Both the position numbers and the translations under genes were made by a program. The notes under the pieces are model-generated. The model had not been told where the DNA came from. It worked only from the letters and a program-made list of their open reading frames with translations, and ran no database searches. DNA of 64,000 nucleotides from contig JAKSYS010000292.1 of the NCBI GenBank assembly GCA_022925895.1, positions 1 through 64,000 of the forward strand, given 5' to 3'. Of the stretch, positions 1 to 11,088 are shown piece by piece. This DNA comes from Fragilaria crotonensis. Its lineage: Eukaryota > Bacillariophyta > Fragilariophyceae > Fragilariales > Fragilariaceae. Each line of letters starts with the position of its first letter. Within the stretch, counting starts at the first letter, position 1.

Positions 1-263
1 TACACACAGTGCCATTACCAAGGTATGCGCTCTAGGTAGTACTGGTACTAGTACCAGGTACGAGTACTCAAGACCCCAGACATCACGTTGAAATGGATCT
101 TGAGACGTCATCCCGTCGGTCAGTTCATTGTTGATCTGTGTGGATTGCCAAGTTCATGGGCTCACATCATGACGGTCCTACTGCCACCTGACATACTACC
201 GGCACAATTTAAGCGAGTTTATCAAGATCATACGAATAAGTCAAAGCGAATCTATCCAAGACA

Positions 264-1124
264 ATGATCAGAACACTCGTTGAGACTCTCTCTCAGCTCA
301 CCAAAGATGTCTTCAACTACATCCCTCCTGGTGTCTTTGTGGCGTTCGCAGCCGCCTTCCTCGTAGAAGGAAAATACTTCAAGCAGTTCCGTCAGGAATT
401 CGTCGGTACCTTTCTCATGATTGCGTGCACCTTTTCGGCTGGAAAGTGGGTGGGAAAGGACAGTATTGAAGTTGCTTGGACCGCTCATTTTCTAGGTGTC
501 ATCGCTGCGGATTACTTCGGCGGTGGACCTCACGTCAATCCAGCTGTCACCCTCAGCATGTTCTGCCTGGGAAAGGCGTCCTACACTGAAGCTTACATTC
601 GAGTGGCAGCGCAGATGGCTGGAGGATTGCTTGCCTTTCCCATCTATCACGCCATTTCAGATTTCATGGGTTGGACCTCATTTGGCGGACCCGAGTTCAA
701 AATGTATGGTGATCATCCAGTGGAAGCATTCTTATCAGAATTTGGGGCTATGTTCTTTCTCATGATCCTTATCTATGTTGTCAACTGGGAGATGAACTTT
801 GGCACTTATCACTACTGGATCAAACAGAGTCTGACGGCAATCGGAATCAGAGCTCTCATTGAACTTTTCCCAACCGCCGGTCCCGCCATGAACCCCATGC
901 TCGCCACAGCATGGAACGTGTTCGGGGTTGGAACCTCCTTTGAATTCCCAAGTGACATGGATCACTACATTGTGTACTGGTTGGCTCCTGGATTGTCTTC
1001 CATTTTGGCCAGCATTGTGTACGTCGTTTACGCAGGAGGGACGGTCTTTGGTGCCAAGATCCCGCTTGGACCTTTGAAGAAGCAAACGCCCGCTCGTGAG
1101 AAGACAAAGAAGAAGAAGAATTGA
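264..1124 (+). CDS. Aquaporin/MIP-family channel
   Basis: A 286-residue single-exon membrane protein of the major intrinsic protein family, which passes water or small neutral solutes. The first pore box is a canonical NPA (residues 92-94, context HVNPAVTL). The second, in AGPAMNPMLATAW, reads NPM at 210-212. Six hydrophobic segments are spread over roughly 24-262, and the C-terminus is a basic tail rich in Lys (about 272-286), facing the cytosol by family topology. Length fits the family. The start at 264 is the first Met of the frame and gives the expected short N-terminus. It is convergent with the chromatin-reader locus, whose last codon lies about 65 bases away. Substrate cannot be set from sequence; the altered second box argues against assuming a plain water channel. 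Confidence 0.85.
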   Translation: MIRTLVETLSQLTKDVFNYIPPGVFVAFAAAFLVEGKYFKQFRQEFVGTFLMIACTFSAGKWVGKDSIEVAWTAHFLGVIAADYFGGGPHVNPAVTLSMFCLGKASYTEAYIRVAAQMAGGLLAFPIYHAISDFMGWTSFGGPEFKMYGDHPVEAFLSEFGAMFFLMILIYVVNWEMNFGTYHYWIKQSLTAIGIRALIELFPTAGPAMNPMLATAWNVFGVGTSFEFPSDMDHYIVYWLAPGLSSILASIVYVVYAGGTVFGAKIPLGPLKKQTPAREKTKKKKN

Positions 1125-1188
1125 TGAGGGAATAGAGGGTGCATCTTATAGTAGTATACGAACAACGATTGCCGAATTTAGTTGTAGT

Positions 1189-2801
1189 TTAGCTCAAGGA
1201 TCTTCGAGTTCGAAGACGTTTTGTCCGTTGTGCTGCCTCGGCGCCTTCGCCCCCCAGACCAATAGATGTCTCGGTCGTGGTACGTCGCGCTCGTTCTCGC
1301 TTCTGTGGCGTCGTCCGCGTTTCAACGACAGCTGGCGAGTTTTGGACGCGAGACTTTTCTCCTGATTTGGATAACACTTCAGTCGATGCAACCAGTGTTT
1401 CAGTCTTGCGGGGTCGTCCCCTGCGACGTCTTTGAGCCCCGTCGAACCCATGCGAAGTAATCGCCACGTCATCCACTTGTCCAGTGTCGTAGCCATCAGA
1501 TTTGGCATCGTTGTCGATGGCAGGCACCGCTTGTATTGCAGCCAGCATTTCAGCCTTGCGGGCCGTCCCTACGACGTTTTTGAACCCCTTCGACCTCACA
1601 AGAAGTCTTCGCCACGTCATCCGCTTGTCCAGTTTCGTCACAATCAGAATTGGCATTACCAGGTTTCGAGTGGGCCACAGCAAGTTGCTGAGATGTTAAT
1701 GTAGCAGGCTCTTCACCGTCGTCGAACTGCACAGTCCACTGTTCTGGACCAACTGACTTGACGATTGTGCCGAGTTTCCTTCGTATATCCTCGATTTCGA
1801 CACAACTCGTACGCCAGCTTTGAAATCCATGTGAGCATTGGCACTCGAAGCGACAGCATCTCGTTCAGAATCCGCGATGTAAGCTAATTGCTGGGACGTA
1901 AAGGTTCCACGATCTACACCATCATCAAACTTCAATTCCCATGTGTGGTTGCCACAGGACCTGATAATCGTGGCAAGTTTGCCTTGGTAGACTCTCTTTT
2001 TCGGCAAGACTCGCACGCCCACTTTGAACTCTTTCTTTACGCCATCCGCGGTGTCGACGTCCAGCGATGGTAAGATTTGATTGTCGTCGAGGACGCACAA
2101 TTGTTGAGTCTTGAACAGTCCGCGGTCGACTCCATCGTCAAATTTAAGTTCCCATTTATGCCTCCCGGCTGATCTTACAATCGTTGCGCCTTTGAATTTG
2201 TAGATGTTTTTCTTGGGCACGACTCGGACGCCTGCTTTGAATTCGACGCTCTGCCCTCTGTTTGAAGAACGCGTGTGGTTGTCGTCGTCGTTGTCTTCGA
2301 CGGCAGTCTCTACCTGACTCGACGCCCCTGCATCAGCAAAAGTTAATTGCAAGGACTTGAATGTACCGCGATCTATTCCATCATCAAACTTAACTTCCCA
2401 AGTGAATTTGGAAACCTCCTTTACTATCGTTCCGATCTTGTCACGCCATTTTCCCTTCCTGGGAAAACGCGTACACCCTCATGAAGATGAATCACGTTCG
2501 CTGCTGGTGAGGGTTCAACAAACTCGTCGAAACCATCTGCCACATCTTCCAAGTACGACAGTTGCTGAGACTTAAACGGTGCGCGCTTTCTCCCATCGTC
2601 AAATCGTACTTCCCAAGTGTGTCGATCGATTGATCGAACGATTGTTCCAGTTTTGCCCTGACGCCTTAGCTTCTTCGGTACAACTCGAACGCCAGGCTTA
2701 AATGATCGAAAGCCTGGCTTGAATTCAACTTTACCAGCTGGGCGAGGCGGTGAATTTGTCTCATTCAATGAAGCAGAGGACCTCGCTGATTCACTTTTCA
2801 C
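1189..2801 (-). CDS. Five Tudor-like repeats plus AT-hook tail (3' part of chromatin-reader locus)
   Basis: Five copies of a 45-50 residue module lie in tandem at about 2702-2559, 2486-2335, 2241-2098, 2028-1885 and 1824-1668. The consensus is FKxGVRVxPKK, then GxxTIVRS, HTWEVKFDDG and FKSQQL. The spacing and the WEVKFDDG strand resemble Tudor/chromo-like barrels that bind modified histones; that function is inferred. The tail near 1190-1650 holds basic RRRRGRPRK and a diverged second copy, which read as AT hooks for minor-groove DNA binding, within a repeat of about 135 bases. The open frame changes between modules, for example inside the second copy after VRVFP. No intron is obvious, so a base is probably missing there. 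I read it as the C-terminal part of the gene that continues upstream to about 9.5 kb, but a separate gene is possible. Confidence 0.55.
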
Positions 2802-5065
2802 AACTGAATAATCCGCTGAACCACCTTGAGTTGAAGTCCTTCTCGCTTGCGAGGAGTCTCCTCATCACTATGGATAGCCTTCCTCTTCCGCGGTGGTTTA
2901 ATGAATATGAGAACTTCTCGAGCTCGCCTTCGTCCATGTCTTCTTCATCGCCATCTTCGTATCTGATTTTGTAGAACGGGTAGTCTTCACAAGGAAGCGC
3001 CTTAACCACGCCAAGAAAACGCCCATTCTCTCCGAAATCCTTGGAAACCTTTGACCCTATCCCAATTGCTTGGGGTTCATCGCCTTTTTCAGAGACTTGT
3101 GGGTGTTCTTCATCTGATCTTTCAGACGCAATGACACTTGTTCTCCGAAGCATCGTGGTCGTCGACATTTTTCCTGCAATCACATTATCCTCATTTGTCT
3201 CTTGTTCACGGTCATGAACCGACTCTTTTTCGTTAGCTACATTTTCAGTGATTTTGTCTTGTTGCTCCTCTTTTTTATCATCTTTCTTTCTGTTCCTTGC
3301 CGGATTTTGCGCAAGCCGATAATCCCGCAGTTCACAGAGGAGAGTGTCCAGTTCACTTTGCATGTCCTCTAGTGGGAGATTTAGTATTTTCTTGTCGTCG
3401 TTGTCTAGCGTCTGATTCAAAGCATCGGAGGCTGTATCCTCTGGCCCCTTACCCTTCCTAGCTTCTCCAGAAATTCCAGTTTTTCCTCCAAAACCTGTCG
3501 CGGCATCCTCTTCTCCTTGCGTGCTGTCGTTTACTGAGAAAGCTTGGCTCCCCTTCTTACACAACTCACCAGATCGAGCTCGCGCGTCGTCCAGAGGAAT
3601 CATGACTGCTTTCATCTGTCCGGGTACCTCTGTTTTCTCATCTAATTTCGATTCCTTGGTGTCTGAAGCATTGCACTTCGAACAGAACCAGTCACCTTCC
3701 GGCACACGGTCGGATCCTGCGCAAGGTGCATGCATGACAACGGGCATTTCGCAACAGATGACGTCACCGCTCAAGCCACAAATTGAACAATAGTTGTAGT
3801 GACCATCCGCTGGGTCGATAGGGAAGGAATTGCGGATAAATTCGTCGGACAATCGAGGTGGGAGTTCCGCAGCTTTCTTTGTGGAGGCAAGCAGCGTTTC
3901 CGCAAGAAGCAATGCCCTAGAGGCTGAAGCAAGTAACCGCAGCGCTTGCGTATCTTTGGCAGCATCTTCCTCCGCCTTTGCTGCATCATGTTGCAAAGAT
4001 GCTTCGGATTTGCTTGCCAGGTCGCTTGGTGGTTCTTCGGAGACGTGGACTGCTTGAGGCTGCGCTTCGGAGGAACTCGGGGGTGGAGGATTACCGTATC
4101 TCAATGTGTAGAGAAGGCCCTCAATCCCACCAACGCCGGTCATGATATCATCCCAGTTGAAATCTTGGTTTAAGTGACCTCTCTGAACTCTGCATGCCAA
4201 CATGGAACGCCGGGAGACTTGGCAACGGCCACACGCATTCATACGTCCAGGTTTGCCAAAGAAGCAACGAACAAGGCCATCCAGGTTGGCATAATCTTGA
4301 TGTGAGAACACAATCGGCGGCAGATCATCATTTTTGTCGACCAACGACAAACTGCTGACAATCTTGATTTTCACCGAAGGGTACACATTACCCTCCTGGT
4401 TGCCAGATACATTTGCTCCCCGAAGAGACTTCGCCCTACCCCGATTGAAACCTGGGTCACGGGGTAGAGCTGTCAGTATTAGGGACAGCTTTTGACGTGC
4501 CGCCATAAAGCGATGGTGCTGCGCTGAAGGTTCCCGACGTCTAGGGGTCGCTCCTTTCTTTGGAGATGTTCCAAAGATGCACTCAAAGAATCTTGTCGCC
4601 GACACCGACGCCAACGCCATTGCGTACAGGCTTCGAACCAACAGGACGCTCCGAACTCGACCATCTTCGTAGCTTCCTGGGAAAATCCGTCGAGTGCTCC
4701 GTCATTAACGGGCGTCTTTCCTTCCTTTTTTGAACGTGAAGTCTTCATCATGCCTAACTTAACCAAGGACTTGGTAAATTTCTTCAAAGAAAAACAAGGA
4801 CCGAATTTGCTACTGGACTGTTTTGATAAGACGAGAAGAACGGAGTTTACATACGCCTCCTGCATGTCATCAACGAGTCCCATCTTCTGCCTGTAGTAGC
4901 CGTTTCGAAGGCGTTGTTGAATAAGCTCGAGGGAGAGCTTGGGTGACGGGCACATACTTTCTTCAAATGATATTCCAGGTTCTTTCTTCTCTCGACCTTT
5001 GACCGTGCTCGATTTGGACGCAGAAGGACCCTTCGAGTAAGGAGGAATGTAATGTATCTCCGCAA
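2791..5065 (-). CDS. Bromodomain-like, PHD finger and Tudor-like segment of chromatin reader
   Basis: The main open frame (4641-2791, 616 codons) has a PHD finger at residues 285-323 (positions 3789-3673). Its zinc ligands follow the pattern CSIC, then CC, then HAPC, then WFCSKC. PHD fingers read histone H3 tails. A Tudor-like domain (residues about 525-577, positions 3069-2911) contains FYKIRYEDGDEEDM. A Cys-rich patch, NACGRC...MLAC, is at 136-150. Upstream, in another frame at 4934-4824, SLELIQQRLRNGYYRQK and following residues look like the C-terminal helices of a second, incomplete bromodomain. The two frames overlap near 4641-4700 and read as one protein across a small indel. Neighbours on both sides are on the same strand and of the same kind, so this is probably the middle of one nuclear protein. 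Confidence 0.6.
3673..3789 (-). other. PHD zinc finger
   Basis: A C4HC3 arrangement of about 39 residues begins CSICGLSGDVICCEMP and ends GDWFCSKC, with the conserved Trp two residues before the last Cys pair. PHD fingers recognise unmodified or methylated histone H3 tails. It is encoded in an uninterrupted frame. Confidence 0.8.
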
Positions 5066-5237
5066 GGGCTGTGAAAGACTTCTCCTGCTCTTCTAGATTT
5101 TCGGACTTCTATTCTGTGCTACTGCTCGGTTACTTGCTCTGTCGATGTCTCCGATTGCATCGTTTCCGAACAGATACTCGATGTAGGTAACGCTTTCAAT
5201 GATGTCTTACTCGGAGGGCGCCAGCCCTCCTTCACGC

Positions 5238-8200
5238 TCATGATGTTGAGGTTTCCGGAACGAAATCACTCGGGATTCCAGCAAGGCATCTTCGTTTCAA
5301 GGCGTTAAAGCATCTGTTTATTGCGGAAACAGTATCGCGGTCAAGTCCACTCGGAGGAGAGAAGAAAGATTGTGAATCGATAGAGACCTTGCCGGGAAGC
5401 AGCACTGAGTGTCGTGAGAATGACTCTGCTTGTGGAGAACGATACAACCATGCGGGGAGAAGAAATCCAAATGATGATTGGCACCCGCAAGAAGGACAAA
5501 TGCAATCATCTGGCGCTCCAGATGGATTTGATAACATGCAGGGCCTCCAATACACCATATGAGTCTGCTGCCCGCGGGACCACGGGTAGTCGAAGCAAAT
5601 ACCCAGGGACAGCAAAGGTGAACGCACGTCAAACGTATCGTTCTCCACGTCCCTCTTCGACGGGCTCCGAGGAAACACACGTCTCACCTGCGGACAAGTC
5701 GAAACTGGTGTCAGCTCTGAATTATATGTTTGAACCATTCACAGACAGACGGAAACTTACCCACACAATCCTCCCGACAAGAAGCTGAGAGTGGATCGAA
5801 TCTGCGAGGGACTCATCAAGATCAGTGGCATTGTTAGTCTCAGCTTCTAGCTTGTCATTAAGGGCGGCCTCAGCAGTTCTCCCAGGTACTGGGCTTGAAA
5901 CGACGTCCATGCGCACTGTTGTTTGAGACGATTTTTCGTCTAGTCTGATTTCTGCCACCGGGCGATGAGCCCGTGGTCTACCTGAGGCCGACAGCCTTGA
6001 TGAATCGCCACCAGGCAAACGTACTTTCTCCACAACATCAAGCTGACTTGCTACGTTATGTCCCATGATAGGCGCCGTTGTTTCCACGATCGTAGGTGCA
6101 CGCCCAGCAGGAGGGACGGTTGCATCAGAGATCGCAGTCCCTGACTGCAGCACAAATGTGGTAGATTGCACTGCTCGGTGAGCAGCGACTCCTGGTGGCC
6201 TTTGATGAATTCAGAGTGCAAGAGCCGAGTACAGAACTGCGTCCCCACTTTGCGGTACCCATGCTGTACTGTTCGCGACCGATGTCTGCGTAGAGTCAGC
6301 GCTTAAGCTCCAACTTCTGTCGCGATCAATACGCTCAATCCAACTTCGATTTAATGCCACCGTATACGGTCCTTGCATTGTCTGAACATCTGCAAAATGG
6401 GAGGACCGTCGGGATTTTGGGAGTTTGCCCTCCGCGAAATGCCCAATTGAAGGATTCGACTGAATGCAAGCGGCAGCGTTGTATTGAAGGGCAATCTTCC
6501 TCCTCCTCTCTTCGTCGGCCTTCTCTCTCGCCGCCTGCTCTTTCTGATGGCGGCTGACCACCTGATCGATCAGTTTTGTGGCATCAGCTATGACTCGAAA
6601 GCCTTGCAGAACAATATCCGAGTCGGCGCTATTGTAAAGCAGACAATTGTCGAGGATGGACCCAACATCATTTAGCAGAGAATCCAGTGTTCTGTAGTAG
6701 GAGTAGGCCCTCTCCTGACCATGCACTTTCCGATGTGACAAACGACGCATAATCTTCTGGAGCACATTCCTTGTGGAACGGCACAACTATAGGAAGGCGC
6801 CAAATCATCCGTCACCGAATCCCAGAAAACATATGATTCCTCGTTTCGCTTCGCGAAGTCTTCCAGTGAGCACTCAATCTTCGCCCTTAGAGCTTCATCA
6901 ATATAGTACATAAGGCCGTTCCCGGCAAGAATGTGACTTGTAAGTGCAGCATACGCCCCACCTGATGGTGTCAATAGGGTGGAAGATTCTACGTCCCAAG
7001 GTGACACACTGACGTAACGTCCGCCTTCTAACATAACCGATACACCTTTCCAAAGCGGTAAAGTTTCCTGATAAGAGTGATCAGGCAACCTTCTACCTCA
7101 TTCTTGGTGAGAGCAGCAGTTGTCGATGCCGAACTGGATGTCCTCGTTGCCATGGTGTCAATCACAATCCCGGCCTCAGCAAGGGGCAAAGTCGATTTCG
7201 GGCCGCTTGTCTGCAGTAAAGATGATTCAAGGGAGGAAAGGAGCGTTGCAGCACCTTCTCCTTTGAAGAAAGCAAGCATTCCAGCAATTCGTGAGGCATT
7301 GTCCTCAATGCGTCCACTGCCATACCTGTCCATGGAAAGAAACGAGGTAACGAAACCACAAAATTGGTTTCTCCTCGCAACTTGACCATCCGCCCAGGCG
7401 CAGTGAGTGAGCAATCCTATATCCAAAGCCAAAGGAACTATAAAGGGCGCGCATCTTGAAGCAAACGTGACTACGTGAAAGACAGGCGGTGGGGAAAGCG
7501 CATGGCGGCAGCAACTGTTGTCATACCGATCCGGCGGGATCAGGAGTCATGGGCTTCAACGCAACAACGAGACAGAGGAGGATTCCACTTCTTGCTTTTT
7601 TGTTGGATTTTGACTGTTTGAAGACAACTTTAGGTACCCTTCCTCCGCAACCACCATGCTCTCTACCTCTGGGTGCGGTGGAAACTCCGCATGGGTGCGC
7701 TCAACACGACAAATCAATGGATAGTCTCCGAGCTTGGTGTCAACTCCTGCCAGCCACTCGTCGTTGAACCATTCGGGTTGCTTTTGACTAAGAGTGGTCG
7801 ATTCAACTTTTCGGAGGGTGCATTCGTTTGGGGTCGTCTGAACTCCTTCCTTTGGCTTTCTCCTTTCTTGCTCGTTCCCAAAGTGGCATCCTGGCTTTGC
7901 TCCGTAGTTTCTTGCCTAACACGTCTGGGTGCTGCCTCAAGAAATCTCGGTGACCTGATGGATAGTATCTACAGGGAAAAGTGTGAGCAGGTTCTCATGA
8001 TTGAGTCAATCGGGAAGGTTGCCCTAAACTTACAAGATAATGTCACCAGCTTGGGGTACATAGGTTGACAAGTTCAGTTTCGAGTCATATGCGTCGCTCG
8101 CTAACCAGGATCGGTCGATTTGGCTAGCGAAAGTTGGGGAAACCCAACCTCCCACATTTGTACTCTTCCTTTTTAGTCCTCCTTTTTTTGAAACCTTGGC

Positions 8201-8944
8201 ACGAGCAGGATCGGCATTAATGTCGTCGGCGTCGTCAGGGGCACTCCGAGAACTGTCAATTATTTTGGTAGGTTGCTCAGCAGCAATAAGCGCTGCCAGA
8301 TTCTGCCACTCGTCCGCGTCCGTTTTGTCGTCGCTTTCAGGAGATACCGGTACCGCGGTGCTTCCTTTCTTACCTTCGCTCGAATCGCGTCGCTTGCGAT
8401 CGCTTTGTCGAGGAGGCGGATCTTTTGGGGCTCGTTCAACCAATAGGTGATTGAGATGATGCACCGCTTCCTGAGGATAATGAGTAAAGGGGATAAGTTG
8501 CGCTTTTCATAGAAGAAAATGTTTGCGACGTGAACTTACTGTCAATGCATTTGGAAAGCCATTGATTGCGTCAATCATTTCCAGTTTCCTTTCTTGCTCC
8601 AAACGTTGTTTCTCAATGTGTTCAAGCCTTTCTGGAGACTTTTACGACGAAGCGTCAGCAAAGGTTATGACTGAGAGAATATAAGCACCCATGCATGATC
8701 TGCTTACCATGTATTTGTAATCGAAATCATTTAGGGCCACTTCTATTTCAACTTGGCGTCGGTCGATATCTTGCAGCAATTCTCGCAATGACTTTCCATA
8801 TTGAAGCTTCTCCGATTCGAGCGCCGCACACATGCTCTGTACCGATTGCTTGCGCGTGACCCGTCTTGATGCGGCGCTTGCAGCCCTCGCCGCGAATCTA
8901 TGTTCCAGCTGGGCAAACCGGAATTTTTTCTCTGCCATCTTCAA
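5238..8944 (-). CDS. BRWD/PHIP-like bromodomain region of chromatin reader
   Basis: The order of motifs resembles the BRWD/PHIP family outside its WD40 part. A coiled-coil start (8944-8708) is followed by introns at 8639-8707, 8471-8539 and 7969-8033, all GT-AG and 65-69 bases. Across the last of these the protein reads STYVPQAGDIIL then YYPSGHRDF, the BRWD signature of YVPQ-x-GD and a GH. Near 7740-7650 is YPLICRVERTHAEFP. A bromodomain lies at about 6863-6556, with EDFAKRNEESYVFWDSV, LQKIMRRL and SILDNCLLYNSADSDIV. A second signature, WVPQSGDAVLY, is near 6255. An exon ending at a GTAAGTTTCC donor near 5760 leads to a final segment with DRDTVSAINRCFNALKRR. No WD40 repeats are seen. Several frame changes lack intron signals, so exon limits are approximate. 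Role inferred: acetyl-lysine reader on chromatin. Confidence 0.55.
6556..6863 (-). other. Bromodomain
   Basis: The helices read as EDFAKRNEESYVFWDSV (helix Z), the ZA-loop APSYSCAVP, LQKIMRRL (helix A), YYRTLDSLLNDVGSIL (helix B) and DNCLLYNSADSDIV. The acetyl-lysine-contacting Asn is the conserved N of CLLYN. The frame shifts once between CAVP and LQKIM without a recognisable intron. Confidence 0.6.
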
Positions 8945-9195
8945 GTCGTTTTTCTGTGAGGACCGGAGTCGTAAAATTCGTCATAGATAAAGCGCTCCAT
9001 CCGCTTATCCTTGTCTCTCTCCCCACTCCTATTTTTTTGGTGGTGGATCACTGACTGTCTCAGGATCCTCCACCAGAAATCTGGCAGGCATATCGGCATA
9101 GTTCACGTCTTGCTTCGAGCGCGAAGACTTGCGAACGTCTCCAGGATCAATTTCCTTCTTGTCACGAATTCGTTGTTGCTTGGGCAGCCATAGGC

Positions 9196-9573
9196 TTAAG
9201 ATCCCCAAGTCCTAGTCTCGAGAGGACTTCTTTGTTTCTCCGAATGCGCTCGAATCGACGTTTTCCAATGATGAAAGACCTCCACCAGCTTCGTCGTCGT
9301 CGGACGAATCAGAATCCTCTGATTGGCTCGCAATGTCATCATCATCATCGCCATCGCCTTTTTCGCTCCCCTCGTCATCATCATCCACATCCTCTTCTTG
9401 ATTCTCAGCGTCATCGTCGCTGGTGTCGCAATCGCCTCCGACGTATCCTCCTTCTCGTTTCCGTTCGATTCCGTTTCCCCCTCACCTCTTCCATTGCTGA
9501 TTCGTCCAGATTCCCAGCCAAGGTTGTCATGACTTGGTATTGTGTCTTGCAGAGAATGGAAAGCGTTTGTCAA
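9196..9573 (-). CDS. Acidic N-terminal segment, possibly first exon of chromatin reader
   Basis: On the minus strand an Asp/Glu/Ser-rich stretch is encoded (9219 to about 9440, with EEDVDDDDEGSEKGDGDDDD and further on SQSEDSDSSDDDE). It changes frame relative to a Met at 9573. Between it and the coiled-coil start at 8944 lies a frame reading KKEIDPGDVRKSSRSKQDVNY and an acceptor-like CCTCACAG near 8950. Such acidic stretches are common at the ends of chromatin proteins. I could not fix exon borders. Confidence 0.3.
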   Translation of the reverse strand: MTNAFHSLQDTIPSHDNLGWESGRISNGRGEGETESNGNEKEDTSEAIATPATMTLRIKKRMWMMMTRGAKKAMAMMMMTLRANQRILIRPTTTKLVEVFHHWKTSIRAHSEKQRSPLETRTWGS

Positions 9574-9739
9574 ATCCTTTGTCTCGCGTTTCCTCCGTTA
9601 GACTTGCTGCACGAAAATAGAGATTTTCTCGAGTCGGTGTGAAATAAAAACTGTTCCGTGCAATCCACGTAGATTGTATACTACGAGGCGGCAAGTGAGG
9701 CGGAGGACATGTTTCCCACCTCCCAAGCACATACCAAAA

Positions 9740-11088
9740 TTATTCAAAAATGAGATCTGAGTAGCTGGTGGTCAACTTTGTGATGGATGCAAACATGCTA
9801 TTATTACTTGTAGTACCAGGTACAGAACTAGAGAGGCGCTCTAGTCTAGCTATGAGTAGAGTAGACTACAACTCCACATTCTAGATTTTAACATTAAATC
9901 CAATCGGCGTCGCGGATCGGGAAATATACAACGACTACGTAGAACGCATAACACTACACTACACTAAACTAGATTACTTCACCGATGACGAAATTGACAG
10001 TCCATTGCCCCCCAAGCACAATTCATGTGTTTCTAATATCGCCACAATTAAAGCAACCAGTACGACGAAGCGGATTGTCAATGAATACAAGATTTACATT
10101 ATACATATTATACTGAAGTGTACTGTATCCTCCACTAATAAAAGTACCAAGTAGAGCAGCATTTATAAAAGGATTTTGGTTACCGCCATATCTACTGAAC
10201 TAGAAACCCAATCGGAGCCATTCAATAAATTTCATTGTTGACAACACTATACGCCATTATAGCATCATTCATCAAACCTGGTGGTCCATGCCAACCGGGT
10301 TGGTTGGATCGTAGTGTACATAGTACATACCGATACATCAGAATCTACAGTGGTATGGAGTATAGAATCCTCCAAGGTCAGTACTACTCCAAAGTCAAAG
10401 TACAGTAGACGGTAGAGGGTCCGTGTATGGACAACGTACCACGTACAGTACCGTATTCCTACCTTCGTACGGTACGTTTATGTGGACTGGAGAGGGCAAT
10501 CGAAAGATGTATGCATAATGAGAAATGAGACAGCATTTTTGACGATGAGCCAAAAATTGGACAGTACTCGGAGTAGGATTCTATGATACTGTACAGTGTC
10601 AATGGTCTATCTTACCAGTACCGGTACTTGTACCACGGATACACAACAGAAAACCTTTCCATGCAGAGATTGCTTCTCGTTGTTCTTGTCTTTAACCGAA
10701 CAAGCGCCAACTATCCATTAAGCCATTCATAAACACCCACCCACTCGTGTGTAAACATAGACAGACTTACGCCATTGCTTCCCCTGTCCAACGATACTTG
10801 TGGCACAATTTAGAGGAAATTGTTATTACGACTGTAGCTTATATATTGCAAGAGGATGTAGTATTCATATTTCATACTCCATTGCTCGGACTTCCTGGAG
10901 TACCAGCTACTTGATACTGGAGTACGGAAGTACTGGTACAGTTGTGTGGATTCATTGCAAGCAGCAAGCAGCACGAGCGATTCGACGGCCAGAATTTTGA
11001 CGCAAGAAAGGTCGCTTTCTGATCGAATTTCAAAACGCAGCATTGAAGATTGAATTTGAAGCTAACAGACAAAGGCAACGAATTCATC
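9740..11088. other. Intergenic, GTAC-rich
   Basis: No gene seen over about 1.3 kb. The tetranucleotide GTAC and its runs (GGTACC, AGTACT, CCGGTAC) recur many times, densest at 10310-10640 and 10850-10940. This is the likely shared promoter zone between the minus-strand chromatin gene and the plus-strand gene at 11089. Confidence 0.5.

Noticed and set aside
9196-9730. A separate gene for the Met-rich frame at 9196-9573
   Set aside because: The Met-rich reading is the out-of-frame view of an acidic Asp/Glu stretch in the neighbouring frame.
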